Positions 1 through 5,854 of a stretch of DNA of 7,201 bases are shown piece by piece (position 1 is the stretch's first letter; each line of letters opens with the position of its first letter). This DNA comes from JAVBOV01 sp031550205 (GTDB lineage Bacteria > Pseudomonadota > Alphaproteobacteria > RF32 > CAG-239). Both the position numbers and the translations under genes were made by a program. The DNA lies in contig JAVBOV010000071.1 in NCBI GenBank assembly GCA_031550205.1, forward strand, positions 1 through 7,201. The letters run 5' to 3'. The notes beneath the pieces were generated by a model. It worked only from the letters and a program-made list of their open reading frames with translations, made no database searches and was not told the origin of the DNA.

Positions 1-10
1 AATTGTAAAT

Positions 11-16
11 AAGGAG
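11..16 (+). promoter_or_regulatory. Ribosome binding site of efp
   Basis: AAGGAG is a near-perfect Shine-Dalgarno sequence placed 8 bases before the ATG at 25. It fixes the start of efp. The promoter must lie left of the window. Confidence 0.85.
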
Positions 17-24
17 TTATAAAC

Positions 25-588
25 ATGAAACAATCTGCAGGCTCAATCCGCATCGGTTGGGTAATTGAATATAAAGGCAAGCCTTGGACCATTGTTAAGG
101 CGCAGCACATAAAGCCCGGCAAAGGCGGCGCTTTCATGCAAGTTGAAATGAAAGCCGTTGAAGAAGGAACCAAAACCAACGAGCGCTTCAGAACTGAAGA
201 CACCGTTGAAAAATTAATGGTTGAAGAAAAAGACTGCCAATTCTTATATGAAGACGCCACCGGCTTAACCTTCATGGACCAAGAAACTTTTGACCAATTC
301 CCCATGCCCTCAGACATTTTGGGCGACAGCCGCCCGTTTATGGAAGACGGCATGCTGGTTCATATCAGCTTCATTGATAACAAGCCCGTTTCTGTTGAAC
401 TCCCTCAGCACGTAATTCGCGTCGTATCGGAAACCGAGCCGGTCGTTAAAGGCCAAACCGCATCCTCATCTTATAAACCTTCTATCTTAGACAACGGCGT
501 CAGAGTAATGGTTCCTCCGTTCATTAACGCCGGAGACAAGATTGTGGTGGCAACGGCCGATGCAACCTATGTTGAAAGAGCAAAATAA
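25..588 (+). CDS. efp: Translation elongation factor P
   Basis: This cytoplasmic factor binds ribosomes stalled on polyproline stretches and speeds peptide-bond formation. The 187 residues match the usual EF-P length of about 185-190. The N-terminal KOW-like domain (about 1-65) carries the tip loop KPGKGGAF, with Lys33 at the position of the modified Lys34 of E. coli EF-P. This fits the lysine-modified type rather than the arginine-rhamnosylated type. An OB domain follows, and a C-terminal OB domain (about 130-187) shows the family pattern K-G-x-T-A-S-S-S-Y-K-P and ends in Y-V-E-R-A-K. A strong ribosome binding site precedes it. Its stop codon overlaps the next start (TAATG), so the two genes are probably co-transcribed and translationally coupled. 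Identification is secure; the modification chemistry is inferred from one residue. No modification enzyme is visible in the window. Confidence 0.97.
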   Translation: MKQSAGSIRIGWVIEYKGKPWTIVKAQHIKPGKGGAFMQVEMKAVEEGTKTNERFRTEDTVEKLMVEEKDCQFLYEDATGLTFMDQETFDQFPMPSDILGDSRPFMEDGMLVHISFIDNKPVSVELPQHVIRVVSETEPVVKGQTASSSYKPSILDNGVRVMVPPFINAGDKIVVATADATYVERAK

Positions 589-1355
589 TGGCTGCATACA
601 TCTCCCCCTTATCTAACCTGGTTAACACGGCTTTGAAAAAAGCCGCCAATTCTCTGGCTCGCGATTTTTGGGAGATTGAAAAGCTCCAAACATCCATCAA
701 AGATTATAAAGATTTTGTAATCAAGTCTTATGAACGCATCAGTGCCAATTTGGAAAAAGAACTGGCCAAAGTCAAGCCAGATTACGCTTTTTACGATTCT
801 AAAAAACCGGTTCCTGGCGGCAGATATTTCATGCTCTGCCCTTTGGACGGCTTAATCAACTTTTCCAAGGGAATTCCTCATTTTGCCGTTTCCGTTGCGG
901 TTTTGGAAAATGGTCTGGCAATTTACGGTGCAGTTTATAACCCCATAACCGACGAACTTTTCTTCGCTGAAAAAGGCAAAGGCGCATATAAGGAAGGCGC
1001 CCGCTCCAATGAACGCCTGCGCGTTTCCGGCCGCAAAAATTTAAGTGAGTCTGTTGTCGGAGCTGTTGTTTCTTATCATAAAGAAATTAAAGAATACAAA
1101 AAAATCCATGATTTAGTTTTAGAAAAAACCGGAGATATTCGCGTTCAAGGTTCTTTTTGCCTGGACCTGGCTTATGTTGCTGCCGGCAAGCTTGACGCTT
1201 GTGTCGGCCTCAATCATTCTCAAAACATAATTGCCGCCGGGTCTCTGCTGGTAAAAGAAGCCGGCGGATACATTTTTAATAAAGAAGTGACTAACTCTAT
1301 AGATTCTGTTGCAGTTAACTCAGTTTTAAGTAAACTGGTGGCAGACTGGATTTAA
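588..1355 (+). CDS. Inositol monophosphatase/SuhB-family protein, probably catalytically inactive
   Basis: The 255 residues cover the whole inositol monophosphatase fold. Recognisable blocks are the CPLDGLINF segment at 84-92, then GIPHFAVSVA, YNPITDELFFAEKGKGAY, DLAYVAAGKLD and IIAAGSLLVKEAGG. Active members need Mg2+ ligands that are mostly gone here. The Asp after the DFV motif is Tyr48, the GEE glutamate region is D70-S-K-K, the first Asp of DPLDGTTNF is Cys84 (the second, Asp87, remains), and the Asp of the late WDIAAG motif is Asn213. Loss of these ligands makes phosphatase activity unlikely. E. coli SuhB also acts in rRNA transcription antitermination with NusA without needing catalysis; a comparable scaffold role here is inference. 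The start overlaps the efp stop by one base, with a GAAAGAG-type binding site seven bases upstream. The frame is intact, so this is not a simple decaying pseudogene. Confidence 0.88.
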   Translation: MAAYISPLSNLVNTALKKAANSLARDFWEIEKLQTSIKDYKDFVIKSYERISANLEKELAKVKPDYAFYDSKKPVPGGRYFMLCPLDGLINFSKGIPHFAVSVAVLENGLAIYGAVYNPITDELFFAEKGKGAYKEGARSNERLRVSGRKNLSESVVGAVVSYHKEIKEYKKIHDLVLEKTGDIRVQGSFCLDLAYVAAGKLDACVGLNHSQNIIAAGSLLVKEAGGYIFNKEVTNSIDSVAVNSVLSKLVADWI

Positions 1356-1371
1356 TATAATTATTTTTTTA

Positions 1372-1377
1372 AGAGGA
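1372..1377 (+). promoter_or_regulatory. Ribosome binding site of the OmpA-like gene
   Basis: AGAGGA lies 7 bases before the ATG at 1385. The 29-base gap after the SuhB-like gene is AT-rich, with a T run at 1364-1370 but no stem before it. The gene is therefore probably in the same operon as efp. Confidence 0.7.
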
Positions 1378-1384
1378 ATAAACC

Positions 1385-2158
1385 ATGTTTAAAAAGATGC
1401 TTCTTTTGTCTTCTGCAATCTGCTTAATGTCTTCTGTTTCCCAGGCTGAAGATGACGTTGTGGTAGATTTGTCCGTGCTTGATAATCTGCAGCAGGTTCA
1501 GTCAATTCCTCTCAGAAAAGACCCGGTTTTTCCGGTGGTTTCCAAAGAAGCCGCCAAACCCAAGGTTAAAAAAGCCAAGAAGCCCGTTGCCCCTAAAATT
1601 GTGGAAGAGCCTAAGCCGGCGATAGACGTTGTCGCTGAAATCTCCGCCCCGGAAGATATTGCGGTGGATGTTGAACCGGTTTCTCAAGATATATCAATTC
1701 CTGCAAAACCGGCTGAAGTTATGCCTTCAACACCGACTGCCCCGGTTGTTGCTGAACCGGTTGCCGACCCGGTAACTTCGGCGGTGGTTGAACCGGTCAA
1801 GGTTAAGGACATTGAACCCCTGATTCCTACCGCTCCGGCTCCGGTCAAAGCGGCCGTAGACAACCAAATCAGGTTCATCGGCGAGTCTGCTGCTTTAATG
1901 GACATGGACAAAGAGAAAATCGATTCCATCATTGCCTCTTTCCAAGACCCGCAGAAAAACAAAATCAGCATAATCTCTTATAATTTTGACGACGGTGAGA
2001 ACTCATTTAAGAACAAACGTTTAAGCCTAAAGCGCGCCACCGAGATTCGCTCTTATCTGCTCTCCAAGGGCTTTAAGGACTTCAGTTTCAAGATTGTCAA
2101 CGTCACCGGCGATTCATCCAAAAAGAACGTTGTTGAGATTGTTGAATTAAAGCAATAA
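1385..2158 (+). CDS. Exported OmpA-like protein with Pro/Ala/Val-rich linker
   Basis: Residues 1-21 form a Sec signal peptide (MFKK, hydrophobic core, SQA cleavage site before E22). Residues 45-155 are a low-complexity Pro/Ala/Val-rich linker with a Lys-rich patch at 58-68. Residues 160-257 look like a divergent OmpA C-terminal domain. The pattern N-x-x-L-S-x-x-R-A is present at 210-218 with Arg217. Counting back, Asp202 falls where GHTD supplies the diaminopimelate-binding Asp, although the motif reads YNFD. The C-terminus NVVEIVEL resembles the final strand of the domain. Peptidoglycan binding in the periplasm is therefore plausible, with the linker as a spacer. There is no beta-barrel and no lipobox, so membrane anchoring is not evident. 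It lies 29 bases after the SuhB-like gene and probably ends the efp operon. The OmpA assignment is by motif only. Confidence 0.78.
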   Translation: MFKKMLLLSSAICLMSSVSQAEDDVVVDLSVLDNLQQVQSIPLRKDPVFPVVSKEAAKPKVKKAKKPVAPKIVEEPKPAIDVVAEISAPEDIAVDVEPVSQDISIPAKPAEVMPSTPTAPVVAEPVADPVTSAVVEPVKVKDIEPLIPTAPAPVKAAVDNQIRFIGESAALMDMDKEKIDSIIASFQDPQKNKISIISYNFDDGENSFKNKRLSLKRATEIRSYLLSKGFKDFSFKIVNVTGDSSKKNVVEIVELKQ

Positions 2159-2193
2159 ATATTTAGCAAAAACAAACAGTTAATTGCAAATAA

Positions 2194-2224
2194 TCAAAAA
2201 TCAAAAATCAAAAATCAAAAATCA
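2194..2224 (+). repeat. Heptanucleotide tandem repeat (TCAAAAA)
   Basis: Four perfect copies of TCAAAAA run from 2194 to 2221, followed by a partial TCA. The array sits between the OmpA-like gene and rpmE, directly upstream of the predicted rpmE -35 box. It is A-rich with a period of 7, not the roughly 10-11 bases expected of a phased bend. Copy number could vary by slippage. Confidence 0.9.
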
Positions 2225-2237
2225 CTTTAAAAAGTGC

Positions 2238-2266
2238 TTGATTTAATAAACAGCTTCCTGTATAAA
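2238..2266 (+). promoter_or_regulatory. Predicted sigma70-type promoter of rpmE
   Basis: TTGATT (2238-2243), a 17-base spacer and TATAAA (2261-2266) give four of six and five of six matches to the two consensus boxes. Transcription would start near 2273, leaving a leader of about 25 bases. An imperfect dyad (AAATCACTTT against AAAGTGCTTGATTT, 2219-2244) overlaps the -35 box. It might be an operator or a weak terminator of the upstream operon. Confidence 0.65.
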
Positions 2267-2298
2267 GGCGCTAAATTTGAAAGATTCGGAGAGATTAA

Positions 2299-2535
2299 AT
2301 GAAAAAAGATATTCACCCGGACTATCATGAAATTACCTACGTAATGACCGATGGTTCAAAACACAAAGTTATGTCCACTTGGGGCAAAAAGGGCGATGTT
2401 ATGACCCTTGACATTGACTCTAAGTCGCACCCGGCTTGGACCGGCGTTCACCGTTTGCTTGACACCGGCGGCCAGTTGTCCAAGTTTAAAAATAAGTTTG
2501 GCGGCTTTGGTCTCAAGACCGGAGACCAGGCATAA
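2299..2535 (+). CDS. rpmE: 50S ribosomal protein L31
   Basis: A 78-residue small basic protein of the large ribosomal subunit, which in E. coli helps bridge the two subunits. It begins MKKDIHPDYHEITYVMTDG and contains LDIDSKSHPAWTG, both hallmarks of L31, followed by LLDTGGQLSKFKNKFGGFG. It has no cysteine, so it is the zinc-free (C-minus) form, as is usual in alphaproteobacteria. A GGAGAG ribosome binding site at 2288-2293 lies five bases before the ATG. It has its own promoter upstream and an intrinsic terminator downstream, so it appears to be monocistronic. Identification is secure. Confidence 0.97.
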   Translation: MKKDIHPDYHEITYVMTDGSKHKVMSTWGKKGDVMTLDIDSKSHPAWTGVHRLLDTGGQLSKFKNKFGGFGLKTGDQA

Positions 2536-2562
2536 TAACTGTCCGGTTTTTAGCATTTTATT

Positions 2563-2597
2563 AACCTGCAAGTGATACCATCCTTGCAGGTTTTTAT
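2563..2597 (+). terminator. Intrinsic terminator after rpmE
   Basis: AACCTGCAAG (2563-2572) pairs perfectly with CTTGCAGGTT (2583-2592). After one bulged T, GAT/ATC extends the stem to a three-base ACC loop. The T tract starts at 2591. It lies 27 bases after the rpmE stop. Confidence 0.9.
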
Positions 2598-2618
2598 TAT
2601 TTTAAAGTGGACTACAAC

Positions 2619-4163
2619 ATGTCAAAAATAACCCATTATGAAGTATATTCCAATCGCGGCGACGGCTGGAAGCTGGAGCAGCGCTTTAGCAGCGAGGAGA
2701 GGGAAGCGGCGTTCAAATTGGCCAAGGAATTGGGCGATAAAAATGTTGCTGTGCGGGTTAACAAAGAATCTTATAATGTCGATGACAACACCTATACCGA
2801 TTCTGTGGAACATGTTCGCGGGCTGCAAAAGGTTCAGGCTTCCAAAAAAGATAAAACGGATAAAAACTTTGCCTCTTTCATCGTTTCTCCGCAGTCTTCT
2901 GAAAGGTCCTTGCAAAGAGATATCATCGGCGCTTTGCTCAAGATTATCGCCATAATTGTTCTCTGCCTTATTTTTGCCAATGTTGTCATTACTCTGCTTG
3001 ACCCCATAATTGAGCTTATTGCCAAGGAAACTCACCGCAAGCCCATAATGTTTGTGCTGTTTTTCTTCTTTTTCTTAAGCGCTGCCGTTCCGCTGATTTT
3101 AAACAAAGTTCCATGGCATGTATTTGTCAACCGCCTGTTTCCCACTGCCCCGGTTAATGAGAAAAAATTTTTAAGAAAAGCCGCGCTGATTGAACGCCGT
3201 TACAGCCTTGATGATACCAAGGGAGAAATTTTTGTTCCGGTTTTTCCTTCTGCCGCCATTGAAGACAAAAAATATATTGTAGATTTTTTGGGTTCGCTGG
3301 TTCGCGGGCTTGAAAGGCCTGAGAGCATTTCAAACAGTTTCAGCAAGCTGGGAATCAAATTTGCGGTTTACGGCGGGTGCCTTGAGCTTTCGCGCCACAA
3401 AGGCCTTAATATGCCGCAAGCCAACTCTCTTCTTTATGAGGCTTTTAATATTATCGATGGTGAAAAAACCGACCTTGAAGGTTTTTATGAGGCCAAAAGA
3501 GCATATAAAGATAATCGCTACGCCATATTTTTAAGCGGTGTCGGCGCATATTTAATGGCTCAGGTCATTAAGAATATTCCTCTTGATACCAAGGCGGCCA
3601 AGCTTGGTTTTGACAGATGGGAAAACCAGCTTAAAGAAAATGCCCCCGAACCTAAAAAAGCCAAAGATGAGCTTAAGGCTTTGCCGTGTATCCTTTGTTT
3701 TAACCGCATGGTTCAGCTTGCCGATTCTGAAGATAATGACGGTAAAGATGAACTTAAGGATGTCAAAGCTCAGACCAAAAAGCTTCTTTCGCAGATTTCC
3801 AAAAAATCTCACGGTGAAGTGCTTTCTGAAACGGAATATCTCTATGCCGTTAAGCTCTCAAATCCAGAAGAAGCAGCCGCATTTGCCACCGGCTTTTTTA
3901 ACGATTTTGAAGATTATTTCCTAAAGATTAACGATGAAAATCTCCATGTCGAAAACAAATGTTTTATCTTGAGCGAGAGCTGGGCAAAAAAACATAATCT
4001 GCTGGATTTGGCCGCAGATATCCTTTATCATATTTACGACGGCGAGATAATTATTGATGCTGAAATTAAAGACCGGCTGAAGTTTTATGAAACAGACTTT
4101 CTGGGCTCCAAAAAGCTTGAAAAAATAGACAAAACCGAGGAATTATTCCGGTTGATATATTAG
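2619..4163 (+). CDS. Membrane protein of unknown function with two membrane segments
   Basis: I do not recognise an assigned function for this 514-residue protein. Residues 5-60 look like a small alpha/beta domain (HYEVY strand, charged helix from SSEEREAAF to AKELGD, VAVRV strand). A charged linker follows. Two hydrophobic segments lie at about 102-130 and 142-161 (the second contains FVLFFFFFLSAA). The remaining 350 residues are soluble, mostly helical and charged, and carry the C-x-x-C pair CILC at 357-360. With no signal peptide, the simplest topology is both ends in the cytoplasm. ATG 2619 is preferred over the in-frame GTG at 2607 because GGA at 2609-2611 gives it a weak binding site, while the GTG has none. 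It follows the rpmE terminator closely. A weak promoter (GTGATA 2572, 17 bases, TATTAT 2595) would overlap that terminator. I recall similar N-terminal domains in Rhodospirillales hypothetical proteins, unverified. Confidence 0.82.
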   Translation: MSKITHYEVYSNRGDGWKLEQRFSSEEREAAFKLAKELGDKNVAVRVNKESYNVDDNTYTDSVEHVRGLQKVQASKKDKTDKNFASFIVSPQSSERSLQRDIIGALLKIIAIIVLCLIFANVVITLLDPIIELIAKETHRKPIMFVLFFFFFLSAAVPLILNKVPWHVFVNRLFPTAPVNEKKFLRKAALIERRYSLDDTKGEIFVPVFPSAAIEDKKYIVDFLGSLVRGLERPESISNSFSKLGIKFAVYGGCLELSRHKGLNMPQANSLLYEAFNIIDGEKTDLEGFYEAKRAYKDNRYAIFLSGVGAYLMAQVIKNIPLDTKAAKLGFDRWENQLKENAPEPKKAKDELKALPCILCFNRMVQLADSEDNDGKDELKDVKAQTKKLLSQISKKSHGEVLSETEYLYAVKLSNPEEAAAFATGFFNDFEDYFLKINDENLHVENKCFILSESWAKKHNLLDLAADILYHIYDGEIIIDAEIKDRLKFYETDFLGSKKLEKIDKTEELFRLIY

Positions 4164-4180
4164 TAAAAATTTGATATACT
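4152..4180 (+). promoter_or_regulatory. Predicted strong sigma70-type promoter inside the preceding gene's 3' end
   Basis: TTGATA (4152-4157) and TATACT (4175-4180) are separated by exactly 17 bases and each matches consensus at five of six positions. TG at 4172-4173 makes an extended -10. The -35 box is made from the codons for the last Leu-Ile of the upstream protein. Transcription would start near 4187, about 18 bases before the next ATG. Confidence 0.8.
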
Positions 4181-4190
4181 GAAAGTTGTG

Positions 4191-4197
4191 AGAGGAG
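4191..4197 (+). promoter_or_regulatory. Ribosome binding site of the PPC-like gene
   Basis: AGAGGAG lies 7 bases before the ATG at 4205 and fixes that start over the overlapping frame at 4188. Confidence 0.8.
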
Positions 4198-4204
4198 AAA
4201 AAGA

Positions 4205-5029
4205 ATGGTTTCTGCAATTCCTAGCGCCAGCCCCAACAAAGGCCCTGATGGTAAATCGGTTTGGGAAAAACAACAGGTTGACGTCAACAATATTGATGAA
4301 AGCTTTGCCAATGCCAGAGACATCGGCATGCTCCGTCTTAACTACTCTCGTCTCAACGCCATATCCGAACTCGGCAAATACAACAGCACAGACACCTATT
4401 CTGCCAAAGTGCTTTCCGGCGGCAAAATGAAAATATCTCTAAAATCCGGCGGTGAAAAAGAAAAAGTGCTGAACTTTGCCGCATATGATCAAAAATATGC
4501 CGAACTGCAAAAAAGCATTGACCCTGAAGGCTACGCCAAAGCTCAGGTAGAGGGAATGGAAAAAAGCAAAAACCTGAATTATCTGGAAGCCGACGCCCCC
4601 GAACTAAGGCTTAAAGTTTATATGACCAAAGGCAACAAACAGGTTTTGGTTGCCGACAGTCACGCCGAAAAGGGCTCCAAGGAAAGAGAAGCCGCCGAAG
4701 CCATGCTTGACGGCAGCTACCGTACCCAAAAAGGCGATTACTACGTTCAGGTGGAAAAAAACGATTCCGCCGATGCCAAGGCCAATGTTCCATATGTTTT
4801 GCAAATGCAGGTTGGTGACAAATACCAGCACGATTATGTAACCAAACAAAGTGCCTCGACTGATACCAAGGCCAAAAAGATAAGCACCAAGCCTGCCTCC
4901 TCCGGCGGTCTTTCTCAGGCCGATATTTTGCAAATGCAGTCTGCCACCAACCAGGGAACGGCGAATATGCTCTCGGTCGGTTACTTAAACATTGCCGATA
5001 TTTATAATAAAAACAGCAAATTGAAATAA
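4205..5029 (+). CDS. Hypothetical protein with PPC-like beta-sandwich region, no signal peptide
   Basis: The 274-residue product has no recognised family assignment. Its middle has the pattern of bacterial pre-peptidase C-terminal (PPC) domains. STDTYSAKVLSGGKMKISLK (61-80) fits D-x-Y-x-x-x-L-x-x-G-x-x-l-x-i-s-L. PELRLKVYMTKGNKQVLVA (132-150) fits the l-x-l-x-l-y-x-x-x-G strand pair, and GDYYVQVEKND then VPYVLQMQVG (177-204) fit G-x-Y-Y-V-x-V followed by Y-x-L-x-V. A charged helical insert (about 90-130) splits the first and second parts. A Ser/Thr/Lys-rich linker (213-234) leads to a helical end (236-268). PPC domains usually sit in exported proteins, yet there is no Sec signal here, so it is cytoplasmic or leaves by another route. 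It has its own strong promoter and binding site, and a hairpin with a T tract follows 23 bases after the stop. The domain call is inference from pattern. Confidence 0.8.
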   Translation: MVSAIPSASPNKGPDGKSVWEKQQVDVNNIDESFANARDIGMLRLNYSRLNAISELGKYNSTDTYSAKVLSGGKMKISLKSGGEKEKVLNFAAYDQKYAELQKSIDPEGYAKAQVEGMEKSKNLNYLEADAPELRLKVYMTKGNKQVLVADSHAEKGSKEREAAEAMLDGSYRTQKGDYYVQVEKNDSADAKANVPYVLQMQVGDKYQHDYVTKQSASTDTKAKKISTKPASSGGLSQADILQMQSATNQGTANMLSVGYLNIADIYNKNSKLK

Positions 5030-5040
5030 CTTTATGCTTG

Positions 5041-5046
5041 TATAAT
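5041..5046 (+). promoter_or_regulatory. Consensus -10 box, candidate trcR promoter
   Basis: TATAAT is a perfect -10 hexamer, but no good -35 box sits at 16-18 bases; TTGAAA at 5021 is only 14 bases away. Transcription from here would start near 5053, at the base of the following hairpin. It could be a promoter needing an activator, or chance in AT-rich DNA. Confidence 0.4.
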
Positions 5047-5051
5047 CCCGG

Positions 5052-5090
5052 AAAATTCTCTATTCTGACAGCAAATAGAGAATTTTTTTT
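5052..5090 (+). terminator. Terminator-like hairpin between the PPC-like gene and trcR
   Basis: AAAATTCTCTATT (5052-5064) pairs over 13 bases with AATAGAGAATTTT (5074-5086) around a nine-base loop. Eight T residues run from 5083 to 5090. Only two pairs are G-C, so it may be leaky. It should end transcripts of the upstream gene, but it also lies in any trcR transcript, because only 16 bases separate it from the trcR start codon. Confidence 0.75.
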
Positions 5091-5091
5091 G

Positions 5092-5098
5092 AAAAGGA
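5092..5098 (+). promoter_or_regulatory. Ribosome binding site that sets the trcR start
   Basis: AAAAGGA lies 8 bases before ATG 5107. The longer in-frame start at 5038 would place the hairpin inside the coding sequence and adds 23 residues not seen in the family. Confidence 0.75.
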
Positions 5099-5106
5099 TT
5101 TATACC

Positions 5107-5853
5107 ATGACTGCACCTTTAATGCCTAAAGCCACGGCCGTTTGGTTGGTTGAAAACACCACTTTAACCTTCCGCCAAATTGCCAAGTTTTGCGAACTTC
5201 ATGAACTTGAGGTTCAAGCCATTGCCGACGGTGATGTTGCCTTCAACATCATCGGCATCAGCCCGATTACCAACAACCAGCTTAACATGGAAGAAATTAA
5301 TCGCTGTGAAAAAGACCCGGTTGCCGATTTGGTTGGCAATGTTTTGGAATTGAACGTAAAAGTTAAAAACGCCAAAACCAAAAAAGTTCTTTCTCCTTCT
5401 CAAAGAAGCGACAAGCCCGCCGCCATTTTGTGGATTATCAAAAACTGTCCTGAGATTATCGATTCTCAAATCTGCAAGCTTATCGGCACCACCAAACCGA
5501 CCATTGCGGCAATTAAAAACGGCACGCATAAAGACATAGCCAACATTCGCCCCAAAAATCCGGTGGCCGTCGGTTTGTGCTCTGAAAAAGACTTGGAAAA
5601 AGCCCTGAAAATTTCCAAAAGCCAGACCGCTCCAAAACCTAAAAAAGCCAAGAAAACCAAGGTAAAGAAGCTTAAAGAAAAGAAAGCTAAGGCTGCTCCC
5701 AAGAAGGCTCCCAAGAAGGCTCCCAAGAAGGCTCCCAAGAAGGCGGTAAAGCCTGCCAAGAAAGCAGTGAAAAAAACCGTTGCAAAAAAATCTCCGGCCA
5801 AGAAAGCTGCAAAAAAAGCCGCTCCCAAGAAGAAGGCAGCCAAGAAGAAATAA
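5107..5853 (+). CDS. trcR: TrcR/DUF1013 cell-cycle transcriptional regulator with histone-H1-like tail
   Basis: Residues 1-170 match the alphaproteobacterial DUF1013 family annotated as cell-cycle transcriptional regulator TrcR. Signatures are PLMPKATAVWLVENTTL at the N-terminus, QIAKFCELHELEVQAIADGD (24-43), AILWIIKNCPEI and ICKLIGTTKPTIAAIKNGTH (two helix-turn-helix-like regions), and NPVAVGLCSEKDL near 151-163. From memory, family members usually end soon after this. Here a tail of about 74 residues (175-248) follows, with 37 lysines, one acidic residue and otherwise mainly Ala, Pro and Val. It includes four consecutive APKK units. Such tails occur in histone H1 and in bacterial H1-like or HU-fusion proteins, where they bind DNA non-specifically. 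A role in tightening DNA binding or compacting the nucleoid is inference. The start at 5107 is set by the family N-terminus and AAAAGGA. The gene ends before a REP-like element and a bidirectional terminator. Confidence 0.92.
   Translation: MTAPLMPKATAVWLVENTTLTFRQIAKFCELHELEVQAIADGDVAFNIIGISPITNNQLNMEEINRCEKDPVADLVGNVLELNVKVKNAKTKKVLSPSQRSDKPAAILWIIKNCPEIIDSQICKLIGTTKPTIAAIKNGTHKDIANIRPKNPVAVGLCSEKDLEKALKISKSQTAPKPKKAKKTKVKKLKEKKAKAAPKKAPKKAPKKAPKKAVKPAKKAVKKTVAKKSPAKKAAKKAAPKKKAAKKK
5695..5742 (+). repeat. 12-bp tandem repeat encoding APKK
   Basis: Four perfect copies of GCTCCCAAGAAG sit in frame in the trcR tail, with another copy, GCTCCCAAGAAG followed by AAG, at 5821-5835. Exact DNA identity, not only protein similarity, suggests recent expansion by slippage or unequal crossing-over. 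Changes in copy number would keep the frame and lengthen or shorten the tail by four residues. Confidence 0.92.
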
Positions 5854-5854
5854 A

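Noticed and set aside
2194..2224. CRISPR-like array
   Set aside because: The 7-base units are contiguous with no spacers, so this is a simple tandem repeat.
2607..2618. GTG start for the membrane protein
   Set aside because: No binding site precedes it, while ATG 2619 has GGA at 2609-2611 with a 7-base spacing.
2622..3035. Minus-strand 137-codon frame and overlapping plus frame 2638-2955
   Set aside because: Both lie within the membrane-protein gene, whose signal-free start, membrane segments and full length are coherent.
4604..4933. Minus-strand 109-codon frame with hydrophobic, glycine-rich translation
   Set aside because: Antisense to the PPC-like gene, no binding site or promoter; composition follows from the codon use of the sense gene.
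5038..5106. Longer trcR start at 5038
   Set aside because: It would translate the hairpin and T tract. The family N-terminus PLMPKATAVWL and the AAAAGGA site both point to 5107.
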